Shown here: positions 40,580-48,860 of the stretch, piece after piece
How the letters are laid out: the number at the start of each line of letters is the position of its first letter
Numbering within the stretch: the stretch's first letter is position 1
Assembly: GCA_964569245.1 (NCBI GenBank)
Contig: CAZMTK010000001.1
Span: 1 to 64,000 of the forward strand
DNA: 64,000 nt
DNA from: JAAYTY01 sp964569245
Lineage (GTDB): Bacteria; Fermentibacterota; Fermentibacteria; Fermentibacterales; Fermentibacteraceae
Direction: 5' to 3'
Position numbers and translations under genes: made by a program
The notes under the pieces: model-generated
What the model was told of the DNA's origin: nothing
Database searches by the model: none
The model's input: the letters and a program-made list of their open reading frames with translations, nothing else

Positions 40580-42274
40580 TTGAGGAAGAGATGGCTGGCT
40601 CGACCGGCCCCCAGACCGCCCGGATCGCAATGTGAGCCGGCTGGACACGGGCTAACTGCGCCCGTGGCCTGTCTGCTTTACAGAAGGGGATTGGATCCCC
40701 CCGACTTCCACAGGTTCCTGCATCCCTCCATCTCAGACCTCTCGCCCTGGAACGCCGTTCCCGGGATGGAGAGGGCTGTCGAAGCAGTTCTGGAAGCTGC
40801 CAGGCAGTCGAGGCGGGTTCTGGTGTGGGGCGACTACGATGCCGACGGACTGACTGCGGCGGCCTGCGCGGCGCTCGCCGTGAGGGCCGCCGGCGGCGAT
40901 GCCGTGGTGCACGTTCCACACCGCCTGTCCGACGGCTACGGTCTTGGAAGCAGCGCTGCCGGCGTCTGCAGTGCTGTCAAGGCCGGCATGCTCCTGACCG
41001 TCGACTGCGGCATATCGGCCTGCGATGAGATTGCGGCGCTGGAAGCCTGCGGCGTGGAGACAGTTGTCACCGATCATCACGATCCGGCCGGCCCTGTTCC
41101 GCCCGCATCCGTGATCGTGGATCCCAAGCTGCACGGGGTGCAGGAGCCCTGGTCCGATCTCAGCGGCTCGGGCCTGGCGCTGAAACTGGCCCTCGGACTC
41201 GCAGAGGCATCCGGATCCGAGGAGGAAATCGCTCCCGCCGCACTCGCACTGGCAAGCGTGGGGACCATCTGCGACGTCGTGCCGCTCAAGGGTGACAACA
41301 GGGTCATCGCGAGGTGCGGCCTGGAAGCTCTCGCGAATGGCGCTGTCCGGGGGCTCACGGCCCTCGCCTCGGCCGCGGGACTCACGCCCGGCCCGCTGTC
41401 CGCCTCGGACGTCGCCTTCAGGATCGGTCCGAGGCTAAACGCGGCGGGCAGGGTCGGCGACCCGCTGGATGCCGTCAGGCTCCTCACGAGCTCCGACCCC
41501 GAAGAGATCCGGGCCATATGCGGAAGGATGGACGTTCTCAACGCCCGCAGGCGCGACCTGGACCGGATGGTGTCCGAGGAGGCCGCAGCGCTGGCCGCCG
41601 CCGATCCTGATGCGCCGATCGTGTTCCTCGCTAGCAGGAGATGGCACAGGGGGGTCGTAGGAATCGCCGCGTCGAGGCTGGCGGGCGATCTCGGCAAGCC
41701 GGTGATCCTCTCCGCCGTGGACGACGATGGTTTCGCGAGGGGCTCGGCCAGGAGCGTGCCCGGGCTCGCGATCAACGAGCTGCTCGCCAGGGTGTCCGAT
41801 CTCCTCGTCGAGTTCGGGGGACACGCCTCGGCCGCCGGTCTGGGATTCACGATGAGCAATTTCGACGATATCGCCCTGCGTCTCAGGATCGAGGTCGAGA
41901 AGCTGCTGCCCGGAGGCCCGCCGGGCCCCGTCCTCTTCCTGGACGGCCGGCTGGAGTCGGACGAGATCGGCATCGGGACCGCCGACGACATCTCTCTGCT
42001 GGAGCCTTTCGGCGAGGGGAACGAGGAGCCGGTGTGGATAACCGGTCCGGTGGTCCCGCTGGAATGGCGGACCACCGCAGGCGGAAAGCATGCGCAGGCC
42101 GTGCTGCAGGCGGGAAGCTGCAGGCTGAGGGCGATCGGCTTCGGCCTCGGGGACAGGAGGCCGCCCGAGGGGCCTATCGAGATCGCCTACTGCCTGCGCT
42201 CGGAGGAGTGGAGAGGAGTCCGCTCGCTGAGGATCCATCTCAGGGATTTCCGAACGTCCAGGGCGGGCTCATGA
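40580..42274 (+). CDS. recJ: Single-stranded-DNA-specific exonuclease RecJ
   Basis: A 564-residue 5'-3' exonuclease of the DHH family, used in recombination and mismatch repair. VWGDYDADGLTAAA, TVDCGIS and VTDHHDP are the DHH metal-binding motifs, and VEFGGHASAAGLGF is the DHHA1 motif. The start is TTG 40580: GGAGG lies 4 bases upstream, and the N-terminal RKRWLARP matches RecJ starts. Earlier in-frame ATGs fall inside rnpB. The Shine-Dalgarno site is within ten bases of the rnpB 3' end. Confidence 0.92.
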   Translation: MRKRWLARPAPRPPGSQCEPAGHGLTAPVACLLYRRGLDPPDFHRFLHPSISDLSPWNAVPGMERAVEAVLEAARQSRRVLVWGDYDADGLTAAACAALAVRAAGGDAVVHVPHRLSDGYGLGSSAAGVCSAVKAGMLLTVDCGISACDEIAALEACGVETVVTDHHDPAGPVPPASVIVDPKLHGVQEPWSDLSGSGLALKLALGLAEASGSEEEIAPAALALASVGTICDVVPLKGDNRVIARCGLEALANGAVRGLTALASAAGLTPGPLSASDVAFRIGPRLNAAGRVGDPLDAVRLLTSSDPEEIRAICGRMDVLNARRRDLDRMVSEEAAALAAADPDAPIVFLASRRWHRGVVGIAASRLAGDLGKPVILSAVDDDGFARGSARSVPGLAINELLARVSDLLVEFGGHASAAGLGFTMSNFDDIALRLRIEVEKLLPGGPPGPVLFLDGRLESDEIGIGTADDISLLEPFGEGNEEPVWITGPVVPLEWRTTAGGKHAQAVLQAGSCRLRAIGFGLGDRRPPEGPIEIAYCLRSEEWRGVRSLRIHLRDFRTSRAGS

Positions 42275-44133
42275 CGGGGTTCCTCCCCGAGGCGACGCGG
42301 GCTGCTTTCGAGGGCGGAGCGCTCGAGCGGATCGCGGGATACAGGAAGCGGCCCCGTCAGCTCGAGATGGCACGGGCTGTGGCTTCGGCCATGGAGACCG
42401 GCGGAGTGCACATGCTCGAAGCCGGAACCGGAGTGGGAAAGAGCCTGGCCTACCTCGTCCCCTCTCTTGCAAGCGGGCGCAGGGTCATCGTTTCCACTGC
42501 GACAAAGACACTGCAGGATCAGCTCTTCGAGAAGGACATCCCCGCGGTGAGGGCCGCCCTCGGAACCGGAGCCTCGACAGCTCTCCTCAAGGGTCGGAAC
42601 AACTACGTATGCCTGCGGAAGTGGCTGGCAGGCAGATCCGGTGCGCTCGGACGAGCCCTGGACGAGTGGGTCTCGAAGACTTCGACCGGCGACGTCTCCG
42701 AGCTCGAGAAGGAGCCCGACCCGGAGGTCTGGATCCACTTGAGGTCGGACCCGTTCGACTGTCTGGCGCAGTCCTGTCCGCACAGGTCCTCCTGCCATTT
42801 CCAGAAGGCGCGCGCCGAGGCGAGGAAGGCCGACCTCCTCGTCCTCAACCACCATCTGCTCCTCTCCGGGGTGTGCACCGGCGAGCTGGTGCCGGAGGCC
42901 GAGGTTCTCGTCGCCGACGAGGCCCACAGGCTGGAGGATGCAGCGGCCGAGTGTCTCGGCCCCTCCCTCTCCCCCCAGGTGCTGATGCCGCTCTACGACG
43001 GAATCGCCTTCAGCGATGCCGGCCCTCTTCGCAAGGGGGATCTCCTCGAGAGGGTGCGCAGTGTCCAGGATGCAGTCGAGCGTGTCTGCGCACCGGTCGC
43101 GGATGCGGTGACCTGGGATCCCGACGAGCACGACGCTCTGCTCGAGGAGATCTCCAGCGGGTGCTCGGCGCTCGCGTCCGAGCTCTCCGGCGAGGAAGGC
43201 ATGGAGGCCGCCGCCACGGCATCCTCAGCCGTCGCCGCAGCCGTCGCAGCCGTCAGGACCGCATCGCGCGGAGACAACTGCTTCTTCGCGGAACCCGCGG
43301 GCCGGTGCGCCCGCATTCGAGTGGTCCCCCTGGACCTCGGCGAAGCGATCAGGAGCGCCGTCTATTCCAGGTTCGAGACGACCATACTCACCTCGGCAAC
43401 GCTCTCCGTCGCTGGCAGCTTCGCCTATACGGCGTCGAGGCTGGGCGTAGAGGAGCCCCGGTCCGCCGTGGATTTCGGCAGCCCCTTCGACTACGCGAAC
43501 CAGGCCGTCATAGCCGTTCCTGAGGATCTGCCCGAACCGGACGACCACGAGGCCCTTTCGCAGGCGGCCTGGACCTGGGCCTCGAGGCTGGCCGGCATAC
43601 TGGGGGGCAGAACGATGGCGCTGTTCACCAGCAACAGGAATCTCGCACTCGCCGCCGAGGCAGCCAGGCGCGACCCGGCTCGAGGAGTCCGCGTCCTCGT
43701 CCAGGGGGAGATGACCCGCTCCAGGATTCTTGCCTGCTTCAGGGACGACCCGCGCGGGATCATCCTCGCGACAGCGTCCTTCTGGGAGGGGGTGGACCTG
43801 CCGGGCAGCACGCTGCAGGCCCTCGTGATAGACAGGCTTCCCTTCTCCTCCCCGGGCCATCCTCTCGTGTCGGCGAGGATGCTCAGGATCGAGGAGCGTG
43901 GCGGCAGCTCCTTCCGGGAGCTTTCGCTCCCCGGGGCGGTGATCCGTCTCAGGCAGGGCGTAGGGAGACTCATAAGATCCGATTCCGACAGGGGTGTGCT
44001 CGTAATCCTCGACAGGCGCATCAGGACCTCCTCCTACGGATCGGTCATCGCAAGGTCGCTGCCGGCCTTCCGGCAGGTGGACGAGGACGAGGCCCTGGAA
44101 TTCGCGAGGCGCGAATGCCTGGAGGCGCCGTGA
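42271..44133 (+). CDS. DinG/XPD-type iron-sulfur helicase
   Basis: A 620-residue superfamily 2 helicase. Walker A is EAGTGVGKSLAYL (near residue 50), the iron-sulfur region has Cys residues in YVCLRKW and CLAQSCPHRSSCHF, the DEAH box is VADEAHRLED, and motifs V and VI are SFWEGVDLPG and RQGVGRLIRS. DinG-type enzymes unwind 5'-3' at R-loops and recombination intermediates. Coupled to recJ by ATGA, it forms a DNA-repair pair. There is no N-terminal exonuclease domain. Confidence 0.9.
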   Translation: MTGFLPEATRAAFEGGALERIAGYRKRPRQLEMARAVASAMETGGVHMLEAGTGVGKSLAYLVPSLASGRRVIVSTATKTLQDQLFEKDIPAVRAALGTGASTALLKGRNNYVCLRKWLAGRSGALGRALDEWVSKTSTGDVSELEKEPDPEVWIHLRSDPFDCLAQSCPHRSSCHFQKARAEARKADLLVLNHHLLLSGVCTGELVPEAEVLVADEAHRLEDAAAECLGPSLSPQVLMPLYDGIAFSDAGPLRKGDLLERVRSVQDAVERVCAPVADAVTWDPDEHDALLEEISSGCSALASELSGEEGMEAAATASSAVAAAVAAVRTASRGDNCFFAEPAGRCARIRVVPLDLGEAIRSAVYSRFETTILTSATLSVAGSFAYTASRLGVEEPRSAVDFGSPFDYANQAVIAVPEDLPEPDDHEALSQAAWTWASRLAGILGGRTMALFTSNRNLALAAEAARRDPARGVRVLVQGEMTRSRILACFRDDPRGIILATASFWEGVDLPGSTLQALVIDRLPFSSPGHPLVSARMLRIEERGGSSFRELSLPGAVIRLRQGVGRLIRSDSDRGVLVILDRRIRTSSYGSVIARSLPAFRQVDEDEALEFARRECLEAP

Positions 44134-44765
44134 GCATCCGCGTGGAGATTGCGGAGGTGCACTGGGACCCGGGAGGACGCGCCGACATCGCACTGCCCGG
44201 CGGGGGCCTTCTGAGAGTCCGGGGCAGGTGCGGGGCATCCCCTCGGGAGGTTTCGGGAGTGGTCTTCCCGGCCCAGGTCCACGGAGCCGTGGTGCTCAGG
44301 AACCCGGCTCCAGGCGACGAGGGCGATGCTCTGATCACTACCGTCGGGTGCGGCAGCCCGGGCCTGAGGGTGGCCGACTGCCTGCCGCTGGCGGCGGCCG
44401 GGCCGGGATGGCTCGGCATGGCTCATGCGGGGTGGAGGGGGCTCGCATCCGGAATCGTCGAGCGTTTCGCCGAGGCATTCCCTGCGGAGCCCAGAATCCT
44501 GGCAGCAGGGCCCTGCATCTGCCGCGAATGCTACGAAGTCGCCGAGGATGTCCGCCTGACCTCGTCCGGGAGCAGCGCCGGGCCCGGTCTGCATCCACCG
44601 GGGAGGCTCGACCTCATGGCCGAGGCACTGGCCAGACTGTGCGATGCCGGGCTGTCGTGCCCTGTCCTGTCGATCGCCGAGTGCACCAGGTGCCGGCCCG
44701 ACCTCTTCCATTCCTATCGAAGAGACGGTACGGCGCTCCGCAACATCCTCTGGATCGAAGGGTAG
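44130..44765 (+). CDS. pgeF: PgeF/YfiH family protein (DUF152, multicopper-laccase-like fold)
   Basis: A 211-residue protein. RVADCLPLA, GMAHAGWRGL and GPCICRECYEV are the three signatures of the family, which carries zinc-binding His/Cys residues and acts on purine nucleosides or on mis-built peptidoglycan precursors. The GTG start overlaps the helicase stop (GTGA) with GGAGG 4 bases upstream. The first metal His is in AQVHGAVVL. It is somewhat shorter than usual (~240). Confidence 0.85.
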   Translation: MSIRVEIAEVHWDPGGRADIALPGGGLLRVRGRCGASPREVSGVVFPAQVHGAVVLRNPAPGDEGDALITTVGCGSPGLRVADCLPLAAAGPGWLGMAHAGWRGLASGIVERFAEAFPAEPRILAAGPCICRECYEVAEDVRLTSSGSSAGPGLHPPGRLDLMAEALARLCDAGLSCPVLSIAECTRCRPDLFHSYRRDGTALRNILWIEG

Positions 44766-44854
44766 AGGAGGTTGTGGAGGAAGCCGCGGCGGGCAATATT
44801 CCGTTTCCATGTATCGCAAGAGCTCCATGCCGCAGATCCCGAGAGGAGGTTCCA

Positions 44855-46432
44855 TTGACTAGGCTCAGCCTCATCGGCCTGTGCATCGCCTCTCTCGCAT
44901 GCAGCCAGGCCGTGGCTTCGGGAGGCGGAGGCGCCGACGGACCCGTGAATGTCGCGCTGGTCCAGTTCGGCTACTGCGATTCCGACTCCCGCTGGATAAG
45001 CAGCAAGCTGCACGACGAGCTTGAGAGAGGCTTCAACGCCTCGCCCGACTACGCTCTGGTGGACGATGGCGACATCGCCGACGCATTCTCCGACCTCGGG
45101 TTCGCGAGCTCCGACCTGCAGTACGGAGTTCCGCCCGACATCGCGTCGCAGGCGGCGGCGGCGGCGGGCGCCGACCTCATACTTTTCGGGTTCATCGCCC
45201 CGACCGGAGCAGGAACCTATTCCATCAGCTGGAACATCGGAGTCGTGTCATCCGGCAGCACCATCTCGCCGCCGCAGATCGAGGCCGCGAAGGATGCGGC
45301 ATCGGTGTCCTCCGCAGCCGGGGTGATGGTCGCATCCGCCGGCGAGGAGGTGGGTGCGAGGGCCAGGTCTGCGCTGCAGATGGCCGAGTATCACATGAGC
45401 GTCGAGAACTGGCCCATGGCGATAGCCTCGCTCAGGCAGGCCCTGCAGGTGGATCCGCGCCTCACCGAGGCCAGGCTCCAGCTCGCCTCGATATACATGC
45501 GCAGCGAGGTGGACTCCGTGGACAGGGCGCGAGCAATCTATGATGAGATTCTCGCAGTCGAGCCGAACAACTCCGAGGCTCTCGCGGGCGTGGGCAACGT
45601 GCTCCTCTCGACCGGCGACCCCGGGACCGCCAGGGACTTCTTCGACAGGGCGATACAGGCCGATCCCGACAATGCGCAGGCCTATGTCGGACTCGCCTCT
45701 GCATACAACGCCCTCGGCATGATCGAACAGGCCGTTGCGAGCTTCGAATCTGCGCTTTCCCAGAATCCGCAGAACCTGCAGGCAAGGTATGCGCTGGGGC
45801 TTCTGTACATCGAGGTGGGCCGCGAGGCGGACGCCATCCCGCACCTCGAGCAGGTGCTCCAGGTCCATCCCGACTTCACGAACCTGCGCCTGAAGCTCGT
45901 GAGCGCCTACAGCGAGGTCGGGAGACACACCGACGCTGCAGACAACGCCATAGTCGTCCTGGAGGGCGATCCGGACAATACCCAGCTCGCCCTGTACACC
46001 GCCCAGCTGGAAGCCCGGGCGGGTCGCTCGAGCAGCGCCATACAGAGACTCGAGGGCATAATCTCGAGAAGCGGTGACAGGCAGGCCTACCTCCTTCTCG
46101 CCACCGTGTACAGGGATACGGGCCAGTACGGCTCCATGCAGCAGGTGTTCAGCCGCCTCAGGAGCGCCTATCCGAACGATCCCGTAGCCAACTTCATGGT
46201 AGGCGCCTTCTACTACCAGGCGGGAACCAGGGGCGCTCAGGTCCCCGACCTGGTGACCGGAAACATACCTGTCTGGGAATCGGCGATATCAGACCTCCAG
46301 ACCGCCATCTCCTACCTGTCGCAGGTGACGGGATACCGCAGCGGTCAGGCGCAGGAGATGATTTCAGCCGCCAATAACGCGATCGCCCTCTGCGAAGAGA
46401 AGATCGACAGGGTCAGGCGCTACAGCCAGTAG
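44855..46432 (+). CDS. Exported TPR-repeat protein
   Basis: A 525-residue protein with a signal peptide (~1-22), an N-terminal domain (~28-165) resembling periplasmic proteins that build an alpha/beta layer (VNVALVQFGYCDS, ADLILFGFI), and about seven tetratricopeptide repeats (~170-450) with typical Pro-Asp/Asn turns. The start is TTG 44855, with GAGAGGAGG 5 bases upstream. TPR proteins of this sort scaffold envelope complexes. The AC at residues ~15-16 is not a canonical lipobox. Confidence 0.8.
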   Translation: MTRLSLIGLCIASLACSQAVASGGGGADGPVNVALVQFGYCDSDSRWISSKLHDELERGFNASPDYALVDDGDIADAFSDLGFASSDLQYGVPPDIASQAAAAAGADLILFGFIAPTGAGTYSISWNIGVVSSGSTISPPQIEAAKDAASVSSAAGVMVASAGEEVGARARSALQMAEYHMSVENWPMAIASLRQALQVDPRLTEARLQLASIYMRSEVDSVDRARAIYDEILAVEPNNSEALAGVGNVLLSTGDPGTARDFFDRAIQADPDNAQAYVGLASAYNALGMIEQAVASFESALSQNPQNLQARYALGLLYIEVGREADAIPHLEQVLQVHPDFTNLRLKLVSAYSEVGRHTDAADNAIVVLEGDPDNTQLALYTAQLEARAGRSSSAIQRLEGIISRSGDRQAYLLLATVYRDTGQYGSMQQVFSRLRSAYPNDPVANFMVGAFYYQAGTRGAQVPDLVTGNIPVWESAISDLQTAISYLSQVTGYRSGQAQEMISAANNAIALCEEKIDRVRRYSQ

Positions 46433-46451
46433 CTCGCCGGATCGCCGCTTC

Positions 46452-46482
46452 GCCGCCCGCGGGATTCATTCCTGCGGGCGGC
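46452..46482 (+). terminator. Hairpin after the TPR gene
   Basis: GCCGCCCGC (46452-46460) pairs with GCGGGCGGC (46474-46482), and the loop can form four more pairs. There is no T-tract. It lies between the TPR stop and the obg start. Confidence 0.55.
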
Positions 46483-46506
46483 ATCGCCTCTGGGAGGGCC
46501 CTGGGC

Positions 46507-47556
46507 TTGGAGAGCAGGTTCGTCGACAGGCTCGTGATAAGGGTTTCCGGCGGAAGAGGGGGCGACGGAATCGTCGCCTTCAGGAGGGAAGCCTTCGTGC
46601 CCCGCGGGGGGCCCAGCGGCGGGGATGGTGGAAAGGGCGGGGACGTGATTCTCAGAGTGGATACCAATCTGGCGACCCTGGCTGATTTTCCATCCGGGAC
46701 ACTGTTCAAGGCGGGCGACGGTCACCCCGGCGGCCCGAACCAGAGGACCGGCCGCTCCGGGGAGGACTCGATCCTGCCGGTACCTCCTGGAACGATTGTC
46801 ACGGACCTCGACTCCGGGCAGGAGCTGGGCGACCTCTCCGCTGAGGGAGTCGAGCTGGTCGTTGCGAAGGGCGGGGCTCCCGGTCACGGGAACGCCAGAT
46901 TCAAGTCCTCGCGGAGGCAGGCTCCCAGATTCGCGACGCGCGGCAGGCCCGGGGAGAGCCGCAGGATCGCGCTGGACCTGAAGCTCATCGCGGACGCCGG
47001 ACTGCTGGGGCTCCCGAACGCGGGGAAGTCCACTCTCCTCTCGAAGGTTTCGAGGGCCAGGCCGAGGATCGGCGGGTATCCCTTCACCACGCTGCACCCC
47101 TGCCTCGGAGTGATCGAGAGGGCAAGAGGCTTCAGCTTCGTCCTGGCCGACCTTCCGGGCCTGGTTGAGGGCGCATCGGCTGGAGCGGGGCTGGGACTCC
47201 GCTTCCTGAGGCATGCCGAGAGGACCTCTCTCCTTGTCTTCGTTGTCGCTCCGGACCTCGACGCTCCTCCGGAGGTCCAGCTCGACATCCTGCGCAGGGA
47301 GCTCGATGCCTATTCCGTCATCCTGCCGTCGCGAAGCAGCATTTTCCTGCTTTCCAAGGCGGATCTGTTGACCGAAGACAGCCGCAGGGCTATTCTCGCT
47401 CGTCTTCCGGATGGCGCAATCGCCGTAAGTGCCGCAACCGGCGAGGGGGTCGAGGAATTCCTGGAAAGGCTCTCGAGGGCCGTAGCGGAGGCGAGGCGCT
47501 CCTCTCAGAGGCGGTCGAGTGCGCCTCGTGGAGGGGAGCAGGCAGAGCCCTCCTGA
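46507..47556 (+). CDS. obg: GTPase Obg (CgtA)
   Basis: A 349-residue GTPase needed for large ribosomal subunit assembly. The Gly-rich Obg domain comes first (SGGRGGDGIVAFRREA, GGPSGGDGGKGG), then the G domain with GLPNAGKSTLL (G1, near residue 168), DLPGLVEGA (G3) and SKADLL (G4, Ser replacing the usual Asn). There is no C-terminal OCT domain. Start TTG 46507 with GGGAGG 13 bases upstream, so the start is weakly supported. Its stop overlaps a CTG that may start dprA. Confidence 0.93.
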   Translation: MESRFVDRLVIRVSGGRGGDGIVAFRREAFVPRGGPSGGDGGKGGDVILRVDTNLATLADFPSGTLFKAGDGHPGGPNQRTGRSGEDSILPVPPGTIVTDLDSGQELGDLSAEGVELVVAKGGAPGHGNARFKSSRRQAPRFATRGRPGESRRIALDLKLIADAGLLGLPNAGKSTLLSKVSRARPRIGGYPFTTLHPCLGVIERARGFSFVLADLPGLVEGASAGAGLGLRFLRHAERTSLLVFVVAPDLDAPPEVQLDILRRELDAYSVILPSRSSIFLLSKADLLTEDSRRAILARLPDGAIAVSAATGEGVEEFLERLSRAVAEARRSSQRRSSAPRGGEQAEPS

Positions 47557-48530
47557 GGTCTCTGCTCCAGAGCCTCGGACCGCACGGATGCGCCTGCGCC
47601 CTGGGGGAGGCTCTTCCTGGAGGGCGTCCCGACGGCGAAGCCGTCTCCGCCATGGCAGGCGTCCTGGCCTCGACGGGAGCCCGCGCCACATGGACCGGCG
47701 CCCCTGACTATCCCCCCGTGCTCTGCTCGATTCCCGACCCTCCTCCGCTCCTGTTCTACAGGGGCGATCTCGCACGCTTCCTGGACGGTCCCGCCGTCGC
47801 CGTCATCGGCTCCAGGAGGGGTTCGCCCTACGGTCTTGGAGTGGCAAGATCACTGTCGAGGAGCCTGGGAGCGGCGGGCGTAAGAGTCGTGAGCGGCCTC
47901 GCGAGGGGAATAGACGGGGAGGCCCACAGGGGCTGCCTGGAGGGCGGCGGGATGACGATGGCCGTGCTGGGCAGCGGACTGGACGTACCGTATCCGCGCG
48001 AGCACGCCCCGCTCCTCGAACGGATCGCCGGGCAGGGGGTGGCCGTCACGGAGCATCCCCCGGGGACGCCTCCGGACGCCTTCAACTTCCCGAGGCGCAA
48101 CAGGCTGATAAGCGGCTTCTCGAGGGCAGTGGTGGTTGTCGAGGCGGGGGAGAGGAGCGGGACGATGATAACGGTGGACGCGGCGCTGGAGCAGGGCAGG
48201 GACGTCCTTGCGGTCCCCGGCGAGATCTCCCGGCGCGGCGCCACGGGCACGAACAGGCTCATACGGGACGGGGCAGGAGTCGTCACGTGCGTCGAGGACA
48301 TACTCGACACCCTGGGCCTGGCACGCCCCTCAAGGGAGCAGGCGGGCGCTCCGCCCGCTCCGAACGGCGGCGCAGGAATCATCGCTCTCCTCTCCGAAGG
48401 CCCGGTCCATTTCGACCGGCTCGCCAGGGCCCTCGCCATGAGCGCGCCGGAGCTGCACTCCGTCCTCCTGGATCTCGAGCTCGCAGGAAGAGTGGTACAG
48501 CGCCCAGGGAAGCTCTACTGCCTTCCGTGA
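47553..48530 (+). CDS. dprA: DNA processing protein DprA
   Basis: A ~325-residue protein that loads RecA on single-stranded DNA during natural transformation. The Rossmann-like core is complete: GDPDYP-like APDYPPVL, VIGSRRGSPYG, VVSGLARGIDGEAH, VLGSGLDVPYPREH, NFPRRNRLISGFS and SGTMITVDAALEQGRD. A winged helix ends the protein. CTG 47553 overlaps the obg stop as CTGA and gives an N-terminal helical domain; ATG 47652 is the first canonical start but drops that region. It implies competence, along with the type IV pilin genes next door. Confidence 0.9.
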   Translation: MRSLLQSLGPHGCACALGEALPGGRPDGEAVSAMAGVLASTGARATWTGAPDYPPVLCSIPDPPPLLFYRGDLARFLDGPAVAVIGSRRGSPYGLGVARSLSRSLGAAGVRVVSGLARGIDGEAHRGCLEGGGMTMAVLGSGLDVPYPREHAPLLERIAGQGVAVTEHPPGTPPDAFNFPRRNRLISGFSRAVVVVEAGERSGTMITVDAALEQGRDVLAVPGEISRRGATGTNRLIRDGAGVVTCVEDILDTLGLARPSREQAGAPPAPNGGAGIIALLSEGPVHFDRLARALAMSAPELHSVLLDLELAGRVVQRPGKLYCLP

Positions 48531-48700
48531 GTCGGGAGATCCCGCACCTTGCAGGTGTCGTAGGTTCCGGCCCGGCCGGAACCTGTTCCCGACGGCGGGT
48601 CCGCGGCGGAGCCGCGGGGAAGCCCGGGAGGAAGGTGTCGCGCTCTCTCGAGATCCCGCCTTCGGGCGGGACGGCCTTGCGACGGCTCTGCCGTGCTGCG
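48531..48700. other. Structured non-coding region
   Basis: No gene fits 48531-48860. The first 170 bases fold into several hairpins: an outer stem (48531-48537 with 48587-48593) enclosing ACCT-TGC-AGGT and a 9-bp stem (48562-48570/48576-48584), then CCGCGGC-GGA-GCCGCGG (48601-48617), and a 7-bp stem with TTCG tetraloop (48654-48671). It may hold dprA terminators or a small RNA. Confidence 0.45.
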
Positions 48701-48830
48701 CCTCGATTCGACTCGACGACGGGATCACGAATCCTGCAGGACATTTCACCCGATGCGAAAGGCGATTCACAGGAACCCACCGCCGTTGTACATCCATAGC
48801 AGTATTTCTCTGATAATTTTGTTGATTTAT

Positions 48831-48848
48831 CTGGCAGGATACTTGCTT
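48831..48848 (+). promoter_or_regulatory. Sigma-54-like promoter of the pilin operon
   Basis: CTGGCAGGATACTTGCTT matches the -24/-12 pattern TGGCAcG-N4-TTGCW: GG at 48833-48834 and GC at 48845-48846 with exactly 10 bases between. It lies in an AT-rich segment (48785-48860) that stands out from the GC-rich surroundings and is just before the first pilin-like gene. The start site would be near 48858, leaving almost no leader. Confidence 0.55.
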
Positions 48849-48860
48849 CTCTCTTCTTGC

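Noticed and set aside
48693..48860. Upstream extension of the first PilX-like gene, with an apparent signal and lipobox
   Set aside because: The hydrophobic stretch comes from translating the AT-rich promoter segment; no ribosome site precedes it and a pilin-like start fits better at 48861.
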